Origin: Aphidius gifuensis
Taxonomy: Eukaryota; Arthropoda; Insecta; Hymenoptera; Braconidae
DNA length: 64,000 nt
NCBI RefSeq assembly: GCF_014905175.1
Contig: NC_057789.1
Span: forward strand, 992,001-1,056,000
Direction of reading: 5' to 3'
A program made the translations under genes and the position numbers. This document shows positions 23,001 to 33,523 of the stretch, piece by piece (position 1 is the first letter of the stretch; each line of letters opens with the position of its first letter). Below the pieces are notes generated by a model, which saw only the letters and a program-made list of their open reading frames with translations, was not told the origin of the DNA and ran no database searches.

Positions 23001-25278
23001 TCCGTCTATCGCTTCACACTTGAAATTAAATTTAAAAATAAAATAATATATAGCCAACACGAGGATACAAAAAATACACAATATCAATCAAAATTCAATT
23101 TTAAAAATCAAAATAAAAAGGCTCAACTATCTTATCAAAATAAAAGGTTTTAAATTTAAAAAAAAAAAACCAACAAAATGAACAAAAAAATATATTAATA
23201 TACTATAAATTCCGTACCAATAGATGATGTAAAAAAAAAAAAGTATAGTTAATTCAATAATTAGCTTTTATTATTGGTTTAAATGATTTTTAAAAAATGC
23301 ATATCTTGTGATTCCATGATGATATAGTTCAAAGTACAATGCAACAGTGATGTTTTGAAAAAAAATTTTTAAATCAATTATTCGTCCTTGCTGTAGATTA
23401 ATTTCCATAATCAAAAAAAAATTAATGAATATTCATAACGTAGCCTCGTGTGTTTAAAAGTAAATGAATTAAAATATTTATCGGTGAAGCAAGTTGACTA
23501 CCTGATGTGTCCCATAATGAAAAAAAAAATAAAAAAAACACTAATTAAAATATTTAAAAAAATAATAATGCGAATGATTGGTGCTGTTATTGAAATAAAT
23601 TTTAAATAATTTTCAAATTTTTTTTTCAATTTAAAACAGTTGTATTGTTTTGAAGTTGTTTAATTTTAGTTAGATAGAAAAATTTAAAATATGAAAATTA
23701 TTAAAATGATTTGAAAATAAATTTTAGGAGCTTCCATCATGAATTTTTAAATTGAAAAAAAAATATCATGTAAATTTAAAATCTATGATGGAAATTAGTT
23801 TTTTTTTTTTTTTTTTAAATACAAAAAAAGGTGCACAATTGAATGATTTTATTTTGTGCCATAATCATTGATAAATTATAAAATAATAATGAAAGTCTTC
23901 AATATTAAAAATCGAAAAATTATAAAAAAAAAAAAAAGTACTTCCACTTGGTTTAAAAATAAATATATATATTTAAAAAAAAGTGGAAACAATGCAGATG
24001 ATTGTGACAAATATTAAAAAAAAAATAAACGTTTATATTATATCAATAATAATAATATTAAAAAAAAAACTAATAATAATAACAATGGTAAACTAAATAT
24101 TTATGTTTTTTTTGTGTTTAGTTGATGAATAGTGAATTCCTATCTCCTTCCATGTTCCCATATTCCCCGACGGATAATTTACGTGGAAATTATGGAGTAC
24201 CATCGGCAAATGAAGACATCATCATGCCAAGTGATTGTTATTGGATTGGTCCATCAATTGGTTTTCCAATGGCAAATATGAATCCTGATCATTCGGTAAT
24301 TAATCCTAAAATCCTAATCATCAAATTTATTATTTTTTATTTTCATAAATCCTACTGTCGAAATATTTCAGCTTCAAATTTCCCAGTCGAAATTTAAATA
24401 TTCTATGTGAAATTCTAGCTTATCCTATTTTTCTAAATTGAATTTATTATTATATCGTTTTGATAAATTTTTAATGAATTTATTTTTCACTTGCAGATGA
24501 ATATTCTAATTGTAAATTATTTTTAACGTTGATATTTTTAAGTGAAATATTAACGCCATGTAATTATTTATAAATCATTATTTTTCTAACATTTAAAATG
24601 TTTTTTTTTTTTCGTTTCATCTGGTCAAAATTATATTACAAAAGTCACTACATTTTAATATGCTTGTGTTTTTTATTTTCCTTGTGCTTGTGTCTAAAAT
24701 TAAAGCTGCAGCATTTTTTAAATTTTAATATTGTCAAGCATAAACACAGTCATGTATCATGACAATTTTAAATGTCTATCTAAAATTATAATAATCAAAT
24801 CAAATATTCCATTTTATTAATTTTTTTTGTCAAATTTACTTGGATCATATTTCTTGGATAAATTTAGATTTGAATTAATTGTTTTAGCTGTTGAATTACT
24901 ATCATTAAATCAATTTTACAATAACAAAAATTTAATTTTCAGAAATATATGAATTTTTTGGATTTATCACACCGTTTAAATCGCGATTGGATTCATCCTG
25001 GACCTATAATTCCTCATCATCAAGATTATCCACCAAGACCTCAATTTTTTTATCACGAAAATATCAATGATCCTGAACCAATTCCTTCAACATCAAAACT
25101 TCAACATTTCACTAATTTCACAAACAAAAATACAACAGCCAAATCATCGATCAATATTGAAAAAAAAATTGATCAACACGAAAAAAAACCTGAAGTAAAT
25201 GAACCAATTAAAAAAGAAGTTAATCATGATGAAAAAAAGAAAGAAAAAGATAATTCAATTGATCAAAACACCTCATAA
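14074..25278 (+). CDS. SOX/MATA-type HMG-box transcription factor with alternative ends
   Basis: Main exons are 14074-14113, 14198-14636, 14726-14823, 19121-19431, 19708-19953, 20018-20141, 20303-20472 and 21149-21634, giving about 637 residues. The HMG box spans residues 127-205 (KIPRPANAFMIFANKWRKK ... SVRLGMLWKSM ... KYPDYVYNPKEARIRK), split by introns before LGMLW and before DYVYN. The signature PANAFMIF is closer to MATA-type boxes than to the RPMNAFMVW of classical SOX proteins, so I do not assign a SOX group. The rest is Ser/Asn/Gly-rich, typical of regulatory tails. An alternative 5' exon (18351-18522) and an alternative 3' pair (24122-24295, 24943-25278) are in matching phase and are described separately. 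The protein presumably binds and bends DNA in the nucleus; its targets are unknown. Confidence 0.78.
16490..16700 (+). promoter_or_regulatory. CpG-containing island with an arthropod initiator-like TCAGT
   Basis: The island is unusually rich in CpG for this window (GTCGAGG, CCGTCGCGTCG, GGCGCGTTTGTCGTCG, CCGACCGGCC). Near its downstream edge lies CACTCAGTCTG; TCAGT at 16676-16680 matches the arthropod initiator consensus. It precedes the alternative first exon of the HMG gene by about 1.7 kb, so it could be the start site of that transcript or an enhancer. No TATA box is evident at the expected spacing. Confidence 0.35.
17175..17378 (+). CDS. Possible small ORF or 5' exon within the HMG-gene intron
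   Basis: From an ATG at 17175 a frame stays open to 17378 with mixed composition, a polyglutamine tract (seven CAA codons) and then YTIRTDDHDYPLTIKCQR. No family is recognised. It could be an upstream ORF in the 5' leader of the alternative HMG-gene transcript or an unannotated exon. The CAA repeat alone could keep the frame open, so this is a weak call. Confidence 0.22.
   Translation: MSGKQLTYCFCIDFTLLPSYMHGFGEAPWSLLSFKNYSHQYKQQQQQQQYTIRTDDHDYPLTIKCQR
18351..18522 (+). CDS. Alternative first coding exon of the HMG-box gene
   Basis: This exon begins with ATGGATTGC (residues MDCCNYVQPTYPGHFYQQQY...) and ends CCGACAG before GTAGTT, in phase 1. HMG exon 3 (14726-14823) also ends in phase 1, so both can join the same downstream exon at 19121. 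No AG dinucleotide occurs in the roughly 140 bp before the ATG, so the exon is more likely a transcript start than an internal exon. Spliced to 19121 it gives about 502 residues and keeps only the last dozen residues of the HMG box. That would be a protein with the regulatory tail but without a working DNA-binding domain. Confidence 0.6.
18731..18868. repeat. 23-bp tandem repeat, six copies
   Basis: Six consecutive 23-bp units read ATTATTTCGATTATAAATTC plus GAA. Units 1 and 5 carry TTGG in place of TTAT, and unit 6 has decayed. Each unit contains the near-palindrome TTCGAAATTATTTCGA. The array lies in the intron just upstream of HMG-gene exon 4. Confidence 0.9.
18933..18989. other. Two-level inverted repeat (hairpin) before exon 4
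   Basis: AGCATATTG (18933-18941) pairs with CAATATGCT (18981-18989). Nested inside, ACGAG (18952-18956) pairs with CTCGT (18963-18967). The segment is less AT-rich than its surroundings. It may fold in RNA or be a decayed element end; its function is unknown. Confidence 0.5.
20533..21095. mobile_element. MITE-like element, copy 1 (HMG-gene intron)
   Basis: The element starts TACAGAACAATAATTATTG and ends ATTATTGTTCTGTA, giving terminal inverted repeats of about 14 bp with TA at both ends, as expected for a Tc1/mariner-type target. It has no coding capacity. A second copy with few differences lies at 27809-28364 in an intron of brachyury, in the same orientation. The match extends another roughly 28 bp to the left of the inverted repeat in both copies (T run, then CTATTTATTTATAAATAA), so the true left border may be outside the repeat. 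Confidence 0.75.
21635..24121 (+). other. Intron or 3' UTR of the HMG-box gene
   Basis: AT-rich DNA following the first stop codon of the gene (21634) and preceding the alternative 3' exons. No exon-like composition is seen. It would be 3' UTR in one transcript form and intron in the other. Confidence 0.5.
24122..25278 (+). CDS. Alternative 3' exons of the HMG-box gene
   Basis: Exon 24122-24295 (after TGTTTAG, before GTAATT) and exon 24943-25278 (after TTTTCAG, stop TAA) are phase 0 and open throughout. They read LMNSEFLSPSMFPYSPTDNL... and KYMNFLDLSHRLNRDWIHPG..., ending in a Lys/Glu-rich tail. Exon 20303-20472 ends in phase 0, so it can splice either to 21149 (stop at 21634) or here, giving 637 or about 645 residues. 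Alternatively these exons belong to a separate small gene. I prefer the alternative-end reading because strand, phase and Ser/Pro/Asn-rich style agree and there is no in-frame start with an upstream promoter-like region. Confidence 0.55.
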
Positions 25279-27325
25279 ATAACTCAATACAAATTATTAA
25301 TAATTTTTTTTTGTTTTTTCCAATTTTCATTTCAATATTGTTATACCCAAATCAATTTTACAATTACAATTTAATTTTCATATACTGTTATAATCTAAAA
25401 ATAAAAATTTAAGAAAATTAAATAATTTTTAAACATTTTTATATGGTTTATTGTTTTTTTTTTTTTTTATAAATTTTTTATTATGTTAAAATTTTTTTGA
25501 ATCGGTGTTTTCATTCAAAGGCGGCTTCTAGATATGTGTTGAGTGTTTAGGATTTATATCGCACTGTCGGCATATCCCTCAAATGTCATAAAAATAAAAT
25601 AAAAAAAATAAAAAAAACAGGTAAAAATAAACCGAGGAAGCTTGACCACCCATCATATACAACATATTAGAACCAGCAGCCAAGACAAAACCAGACGGTC
25701 CGACGCCGGATCATTGTAAAAATTTAAAAAAAAAAATACATATTACAAAAGAATTTTTATTGCACACTCTGTATTTGCCGACGATGTATCTCTTTGTATG
25801 AAAAACACCCTAAAAATTTATTTAAAATATAAAATAAAAATATGAAAAATTTAAAAACATAAAAATTATATTTTTAGACAAACTAATTTGCTACTTTTAA
25901 AAGTGGAAATTTCCTTTGGATATTTTTTTTTTATTTTTTTATTTTTTATATTTCGAACGTTTCGAAATGCATGTCTAAAAATTTTTAACATTAAATTACA
26001 TCAGTAAATATAGATACAACCGAAAACCAAGAATCATTGCAAACAGAGTAACATTTTTTTATTTTTTTATTTTATTTCAAAACTCTTATTGGTTTTTCTT
26101 ATTTCATTAAATATATATTTTTTTTCTTTTTTTTTATTTCTTCAAAATATAAAGATCAAAAAAAAAAAAAAAAATACATATTCAACACTTATTTTTTAAT
26201 AAATAAATAAAATAAATATTCTGATCAAATAACTCCAAAAAATAAAAACTAAAATAATTATTTAAGTACTCACAATTTGTTGTTAAAAATATTCCAAATA
26301 GATAATTAATATCTAAAAATTTCAAAGAATAAATAATTCAAATTTTTAAAATCAAAACTTTTTCTAAAAAAAAAATGTACTTTTGTCACGATAAAAATCC
26401 AAAGACATTGTGATCACTCGTCAACCCAAGTTATTCACTTCCTGACCAAAACATTCTCACATGAAAAAAAAAAAAAAAAAAAGTCTAATAAAAAAGAAAA
26501 AAAAAAAGGAGGAAACAATAAAACAAATTTAAAAAAAAAAAATTTCAAAAAAAAATAATAAAATAAAAGCCAGTGAGAATTGGTTAAAGTCAGGTGGAAA
26601 AAGGCGTGTCCATTGTGACCAGGTAAATACGTAAGAGCAAATAATATAAAAAAATTTTTTTATATTTATATTTAAACCAATGAAAATAGGTAACCATTTA
26701 ACCTGGCAATATTTTGAACCAATGAAACATCATGTCCGCCATGACCATCAACCCCCTTAATAATCCTAAATGTTTTTTAATTATCACCTGAATAAAAAAA
26801 AAAAAAAAATAAAAATAATGAAAAAGAATAAAAAAACATTTAAGAAAAAAATAATAATAAAGAAGAAAAATCATAGGTTGTGGTGGGTGACCAAGGAGAG
26901 ACGACATTTAACATCTTGATCTTCTTCTTCTACATCTTGAACCAGTCGTTTGTTTCGACGTTTCGACGTCTAGTGTGAAATATCACGTTTAAGTGTTACA
27001 ATCATTTTTATCCTTGGTACACCACCACCAAAAAAAAAAAAAATCATAATAATAATTTACAAATTATTTTTTACATATATTATCATTATTATTATTTATC
27101 TTATTTTACTTAACAATAATTTCGCACATTGTTTATTGAATATATAAAGTGTATTGAAAAAAATTATAATTTGTTTAGACAATTATTAGTATATTGTTGA
27201 TGAAATTATGTATTTAATTATTGCTAATTAATTAATTATTAATGTTGAATATTATTTGAGGTGTGAGTTGTTGTTTTATTTGTTTATTAATTTGACAAGT
27301 GTTTGTGAGGAATTACTTTTTAAAA
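25279..27325 (+). promoter_or_regulatory. Upstream region of brachyury
   Basis: Two kilobases between the HMG gene and brachyury. Islands of balanced composition stand out from the A/T background: 25495-25590, 25630-25720, 26570-26640, 26698-26760 and 26880-27010. These are candidate enhancers or promoter. The island at 26950-26990 contains the doubled word CGACGTTTCGACGT and then AGTGTGAAA, a partial T-box site. No exon is seen; the minus-strand frame over 26698-26907 is poly-Phe. Confidence 0.45.
27259..27266 (+). promoter_or_regulatory. Brachyury-type T-box half site in the byn leader
   Basis: The eight bases AGGTGTGA match the consensus T-box half site exactly and lie 60 bp before the byn start codon. 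Binding and autoregulation are inference only. Confidence 0.3.
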
Positions 27326-30172
27326 ATGCAAAATACGCAGACAGTGTTGGATCTTGATGGTACAACGAGATCAGATAGTTGTTGTGAAAATGATAATCGT
27401 AATGGTGGTGATGAGGAAGAACGTGATGATAGACATGATAGAATTAGACATGTATCATCAAATGGACAAGCATTGTCATTGTCACTTGAGGATAGAGAGT
27501 TGTGGACGAGATTTCAAACAATTACTAATGAAATGATTGTCACTAAAAATGGCAGGTTTGTTGGGATTTTTTTAATGAAGCTGATTACTTAAGAAGTGGA
27601 AGGAAATATATTTTATTTTGGTGATTATTGGTTAATTGTATTTTTATTTTAGAAGAATGTTTCCGGTTGTTAAAGTTGTTGCAAGGGGTTTAGAACCATC
27701 TGCAATGTATACGTTACTTTTGGAGTTTGTACAAATTGATCCACACAGGTAGAGCTTTCTATTTATCAATTGGAAATTTTTTTTTTTTCTATTTATTTAT
27801 AAATAATATACAGAACAATAATTATTGATCTTGGTTTATAGATTGATATTTGTTTTTTTTTTTTTATGGACAGAATGATTGATCTGTGTTGTTGACTTGA
27901 TTGGATTTTTATATTTTTTTTTTGTAAATTTTAAATTTATTAATAAATTTGTAGAGTTTTGATAATTTAATTTGTGAATTTAAGGGGGTTATTTAAATAA
28001 TTAATTTGAATTAAATTAAGTGTAGATGAAAATTAGTTAAATGATTTAATAATTATTAACAATATTTATTTTTCATAAATAATTATATGGCTATTTTATT
28101 TTTAAAAATTAAAAGTGTTTATAATTTTTAGAAAAATTATTAATACAATTTATTTTTATTATTTTATTATTTCATAAATATTAAAAAATATTAAATTATT
28201 ATTTATTTTTTTATTGTATTTTAATTATTTATTTATAATTTTAATATATTATTATTCATTTAGGCTGAATATTATTTAGTTTATTCATCGAAAAAAAATT
28301 ATTTCAACGACAATTTGTTGATTTTTTTAGGTGAAAAAATATATTCAATTATTATTGTTCTGTATTTTAATAAACAAAAAAAAAAAAAAAAATAGCTAAT
28401 TTAAATGATGAATATAATATTAAAGGTGGAAATATGTAAATGGTGAATGGGTACCAGGTGGAAAAGCCGAAGTAGCACCACCAAATCCAATATATTTTCA
28501 CCCAGAAAGTCCAAATTTTGGTGCTCACTGGATGAAAGAGGCAGTGTCCTTTGCCAAAGTTAAATTAACAAATAAATCAAATGGAAATGGACAAATAATG
28601 TTAAATTCATTGCACAAATATGAGCCACGTGTACATCTTGTTCGTGTTGGTGCTGAAGAACAAAGAACAGTAAATATTATCCCCAAATTATTCAAAAAAA
28701 ATAAATTAAAAAAATCAAAAAATTATTCTTCATTTATTTATTCATTATTAGGTATTGACATATAGATTTCCAGAAACTCAATTTATTGCTGTGACTGCAT
28801 ACCAAAATGAAGAAGTTACAGGTTTAAAAATAAAATATAATCCATTTGCAAAGGCTTTTCTTGATGCCAAGGAACGACCGACGGATCAACAAACTTATCC
28901 ACAATGTATAAAATTAATTGTTTTTTTCTCTTTTCATCTCTTTCTCATTCTCATTCTCGAAAAAAGAAAAATAGCATTATTAATTTTTTTTTATTTTATA
29001 TAAATAAAGATACAAGTGCCTGGTTTTTACCACAACCTGGAATGAGTTACGATTATGGTCCACCGTCGGCAATATCAGTATCACAGTCACAATCATCAAA
29101 TCAACCGAGTAATCACACCAACACCTGTACAATATCATCAAGTCATAAAAATTCATGCAGAACAACACCATACACACTCAGGCATAAATACCTACAAGAA
29201 GGTAAATATTATTTTATTTAATTTTTAATTTAAAACAAATCATAAATTATTCAAATTAAAATCTCTCCAAAATTTATAAAATAATAAATTTAATTTTCAG
29301 AAGAAAATGTAGATCCTTACAATACAGTACCAATTCTTCATTCAGCATATGTAACAACTGGTTGGTCACGAAGTCCCGAGCCAATATCAATGAATCCAAT
29401 ACCCCAAGAATGGCCAGCATCACCATTACCATCACCAACATCATCATCACCATCTGGCTCAGCATATGTATCACTTGGACGTCATTCATCAGTAAATACA
29501 CCAACAACATCATGTACATTTTACATACCACCAGTACCACCATGTAATTCAAGTCCTCATGATCATATTGTTGAATCATCAAGTTGGCTTCATTCAACTG
29601 GAATAACTGATCAATCACAAACATCACAATCATATTTAAATTTAAATTTACATCTTCATCATCAAATACCAAGTTATTCACGTGCTCCATCATCACTATC
29701 AGTACTTCAACAAGCTAGTAATGATATTGTTGGTCCAAGTGTACTATCAACTGGTCATGATTATGGAATAACATATCATCAACAAAATTCTGAGCAAGAA
29801 CATCATCAACAACAGCAACAACAACATCATCATCATCATCATCAACAACACCATCATCATCATCAGTCACAATTAATACAATTAACATCACAAACTGATG
29901 CACCATCACCAGTTAATTATGATACTATTAAAAATCATCATGATATAACTGGCTATCATGAGCAACGACAAAATAATAATACTGATACTCGAGGAGGAGT
30001 TGTTGTTGCTATTGTTGATGATAATGATGATGATAAAAGATATGTTAACACTGTTATTGATCATCGGCTTGCAGGACAACATCAAAGAGACACATCAACA
30101 ACTCGTGATGATACACAAAGTGGATGGACACCTTTAACACCTCCACCAGCAACACAAAATACTATCCTCTAA
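27326..30172 (+). CDS. byn: Brachyury (brachyenteron), T-box transcription factor
   Basis: Six exons (27326-27555, 27653-27748, 28426-28669, 28752-28905, 29010-29201, 29301-30172) give about 595 residues. The T domain covers roughly residues 52-235 and contains NEMIVTKNGRRMFPVVKV, WKYVNGEWVPGGKAE, HPESPNFGAHWMKEAVSF, NSLHKYEPRVHLVRVG, RFPETQFIAVTAYQNEEVTG and KIKYNPFAKAFLDAKER. These phrases are diagnostic of the Brachyury subfamily, as are the downstream AWFLPQPG and the terminal GWTPLTPPP. The C-terminal half is Ser/Pro-rich and includes a His/Gln repeat coded by CAT and CAA/CAG. In insects byn specifies hindgut and posterior mesoderm. Intron 2 hosts a MITE-like element. An AATAAA at 30429-30434 is the likely polyadenylation signal. 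Confidence 0.96.
27809..28364. mobile_element. MITE-like element, copy 2 (byn intron 2)
   Basis: This is the partner of the element at 20533-21095, with the same ends (TACAGAACAATAATT and TTATTGTTCTGTA) and near-identical interior in the same orientation. Small differences include GACAATTTGTTGATT being preceded by TTTCAAC here and TTATC in copy 1. It has no ORF. Confidence 0.75.
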
Positions 30173-30569
30173 AATTTTAAGCCCTCAAATATTAATATTA
30201 TCAAAATTATGGTGTTTTTAGAATAATTAATATATTATATATAGCTTGTTTATGAATAATTTGTCATGTTGATTTATAAATCATTTGATTGTTATTTATT
30301 ATTTTGCATGTTGTAGTATTTTTTTTTTTTTTTTTTGTAAATCAAAATATTAATTCAAGTTGTTGAGAGAATTAGCTGGATGTAAATTGATTGATCAACT
30401 TGAAGCGATTTTTAAGACGTCTTGCATGAAATAAAAATTAAAAAAAAAAGATTATATTTTGTTTAATTAAATAGTTGCTTTATTTTTGTTTAAATTTAAA
30501 TTGATTTGTATATATATATTTAAAAAATAGAATTTAGTTTTATTATTTATATGACTATATATATTTTGA
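30173..30569. terminator. Shared tail-to-tail 3' region of byn and parkin
   Basis: Brachyury and parkin converge here. AATAAA for byn lies at 30429-30434. AATAAA on the minus strand (TTTATT at 30479-30484) serves parkin. The predicted cleavage points nearly coincide, so the two 3' UTRs abut or overlap by a few bases. Confidence 0.6.
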
Positions 30570-32325
30570 CTAGCCAAACCAATGATTTCCCATGCAATCT
30601 CTAGACCAAGAAGTTTGACAAACCCAGCACCATTGAAAATTACATCCAGCTCTTGTGCAAAACATGTGCATACATCCACCATCACGTTCAGTTGGAGTTC
30701 TACATTTTGGACAAGGTTTTGTTGATTTTTGAATTGTTCTTTTTGTTGCTTCACTCCAAGTGGCCTTGAAATTAAATATAAAATTGTAAAAATGATGATT
30801 AATGATTAAATTTAAACTTACATCTTTGGCTCTATTTGGATCAACAGAATATCCACCAAATTTTGATTGTGAACTTGAAGCAACTGGCTGTTGACTATCA
30901 CAATCACCAAGATGAAAACCATTTAAACATTTTTTACAAAAAACATACTGTAATATTAAAGAAACAAAATGTATAATTAATGATTTAGACAAACATAAGT
31001 TATGATTTTGTATTTAAATAAAAATCCTACACCACATCCTCCAATACATTGAATTTTTCTGCAATTATCATCATCAACATCATCAGAATTTGATGGAATT
31101 ATTCCCATTCCACAATCAGGCTGTGGACATAATAAACCACCAGCTCGAAGAACATATTCTTCAGCTCCAAATCTTTGATACTGTTCATACTATCAAAAGA
31201 AATAAAAAAACACTAAATTAATTTATTAAAAATACTAAAAATCAAAGCTCATGATAAATACCTGACGATTATCAAGTAGTCTAAAATGATGAACTTCATT
31301 TATATATGAATTATCACAACCAGCTGGACATGGTAATGTATAGTATCCAGATTTATCATCAAATTCAAATTGACGTTCTGATAATTTAACACAACAATAT
31401 TCTTTAAAACAATCAATACATGTAACATGTGATGATTCACATGAAAATACTAATACTGTATCTTTAATATCAGTACAAGCAAGACATGGTATATTTTTAA
31501 AATTTGGTTTTATCAAATAAAGTGGTACTGCTTCATCATTTTCACCAAGACTTGGATGATTTGAACATTTAAAAAAAAATTTTGCATATGATAATTGAAT
31601 GTCATCTTGTGTATTTGATTGAGCTGATTGACAATAATCATTTTCACAATGTACTGTTATACGATTTTTTTTTAATACATCTTGCCATGATTGTGGATCT
31701 CTATCAACAGTTACAGCACCACTTGAACATAAGCTACATTTAACACGTAATTTACCAGCTTCAACATTCTTACATGGTTTTGAACAATAAATATAAAAAT
31801 GTGCACGTTTTTTATCATCATCAATTGTATTATTAGAATCATCAAATGATAAATCACTCAATGTTTCATTCATTGGTTTACTTCCACTCTCATTTAACTC
31901 TGATACTTCTGATAACTCATCAATTGTTATTTTTGGTTTTTTTAACTTTTTCTTTGGCATTTTAACAGCATGTAGTATACTTTGTTGACCCAAATCACAT
32001 TCCTATCAACAATAGCAATTATTAAACATTAATAAATTTCATTTAACATGGTGAATTTTTTTTTTACCTCTATTATTGTTGAATTATGCAATTCTTTACC
32101 AGCAAATATTATTTTAACGTCTTCTGGTGATATACCCATTTGTGGAGCTACTATCTCTTTGACATTTTTAATATCCCATTTTGGATCTAGATTAACAGTC
32201 AGTGTGTTTCCAGTATTTGTTTTAACATAAATACTCAATGAATTTGTTATTTTTCCTTTACTTGACCATATTAATTGTAACATTGTTGTGATAATATTTC
32301 TTAGAAACTCATAAATAAAATTCAT
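30570..32325 (-). CDS. park: Parkin, RBR-type E3 ubiquitin ligase
   Basis: Five exons (32068-32325, 31262-32002, 31031-31189, 30822-30947, 30570-30764), nearly all in phase 0, give 492 residues. The order is an N-terminal extension of about 30 residues (FIYEFLRNIITTMLQLIW) as in Drosophila parkin; a ubiquitin-like domain (YVKTNTGNTLTVNLDPKWDI to about residue 105); RING0 (KLRVKCSLCSSGAV); RING1 (CLACTDIKDTVLVF...HVTCIDCF); IBR (LCPQPDCGMGI...YVFCKKC); and RING2 (PCPKCRTPTERDGGCMHMFC). The catalytic cysteine is Cys459 in GGCMHM, and the PINK1-phosphorylated serine is Ser94 in DLGQQSIL. The end CMGNHWFG is typical. Parkin ubiquitinates outer-membrane proteins of damaged mitochondria and triggers mitophagy. 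No domain is missing. Confidence 0.96.
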
Positions 32326-32650
32326 CCTTGTTTATGTTTTTCCTTCATTAAATTATTCTCCAACCACTGTCAATTGTTCTTGTTAATTTTACAATCATTA
32401 ACTATAATTATTGTCATTTTTTCTAATAATAAAAATAAATATTTTTGCTTATTTTTGTCTGTTGACATAAAAAATAAAAAAAAAACAAAAACAAGTTTAA
32501 TTAATAGAGCGCCCTCTTCACACACATACTACAAAACAAATTCACAAGAAAAGAAGAGTAAAATTATACCTATCTAATAAAAAAAAAAAATAAATAAATA
32601 ACATTTTTTTGACGTCATTTGATCCGTCATTGGCAACCGCATTTGTTTAC
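32326..32650. promoter_or_regulatory. Bidirectional promoter region of parkin and DPY30
   Basis: Only 325 bp separate the two head-to-head start codons. The right part holds GACGTCATTTGATCCGTCA (about 32611-32630), which includes TGACGTCA-like CRE/ATF words. No TATA box is obvious. Co-regulation is inferred from spacing. Confidence 0.45.
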
Positions 32651-33523
32651 ATGATGGCGTCTGGAAGTGGTTTGTATTTTGCTCCAAAAAATATTATTTT
32701 TTTAAATTAAATTTTTTTATCATGTCATTATTTAATTATACTTTACGTAATAAGATTATGACAACAACATACACTATATATATATTCAAGTGTTATTATT
32801 ATTAATATTATTATTGTTTATTTTTTTTTTTTATTATTATATTTTTTTATTGCAGAAAATACGACGGAAGAACGCACTGAACCAGTGCCAACCCAGCCCG
32901 TTGCAAATGTCGTTTCGGATACAACACACGTAAGTTAACCTAAAAATAATTATATTTATTATTAATAATTAATATTAACAACTATTCATATTGTTAATAA
33001 TTTTATAATAATTAATTTAATATTATTATTGACAAATTAAGCTCAAAAGTTTGTCGAAATTTTGTCGAAAAAAATTTTGACGTTTCGATTTTTTTTTGTT
33101 TGTTTGTTTATCTTTTTTTCTAGGATAAATAAATAAACAAATATGTTGATAAATATTATAAACAAATAGATAAATATAGTTTTTAAAAATAATTACTAAT
33201 AATTGTTTATTTAATTATAAAATTTGTAGGGTGTTTGTTGTTGTTTGTTGTTTAATTTAATTTGCATTTTTTTTTTCTAGAAAGTCACAGGAATGGAGAA
33301 AGAATCAGAATCATCTGGTGGTCCAGCTAAAAAATCACGTGTAGAAATACAATCATTACCAACAAGACAATATTTAGATCAAACAGTTGTTCCAATATTA
33401 TTACAGGCGTTATCAAGTCTTGCCAAGGAACGACCATCAGATCCAATAAATTATTTGGCTGGTTATTTATTAAAAAATAAAGGTCAATATGATAATGGAA
33501 GTGCACCACCAACTAGCCAATAA
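32651..33523 (+). CDS. Dpy30: DPY30, COMPASS/MLL complex subunit
   Basis: Three exons (32651-32669, 32856-32929, 33281-33523) give 111 residues. The C-terminal Dpy-30 dimerisation motif is complete and nearly invariant with other animals: SLPTRQYLDQTVVPILLQAL then LAKERPSDPINYLAGYLLK. The N-terminus is short, acidic and poorly conserved, as usual. DPY30 binds ASH2L in the SET1/MLL histone H3 lysine-4 methyltransferase complexes. Two adjacent ATGs begin the protein. An AATAAA occurs at 33794-33799. The length is close to the 99 residues of the human protein. Confidence 0.94.

Noticed and set aside
29274..29696. Minus-strand 140-codon ORF
   Set aside because: Antisense shadow of brachyury exon 6; Met/Val runs come from CAT/CAC repeats.
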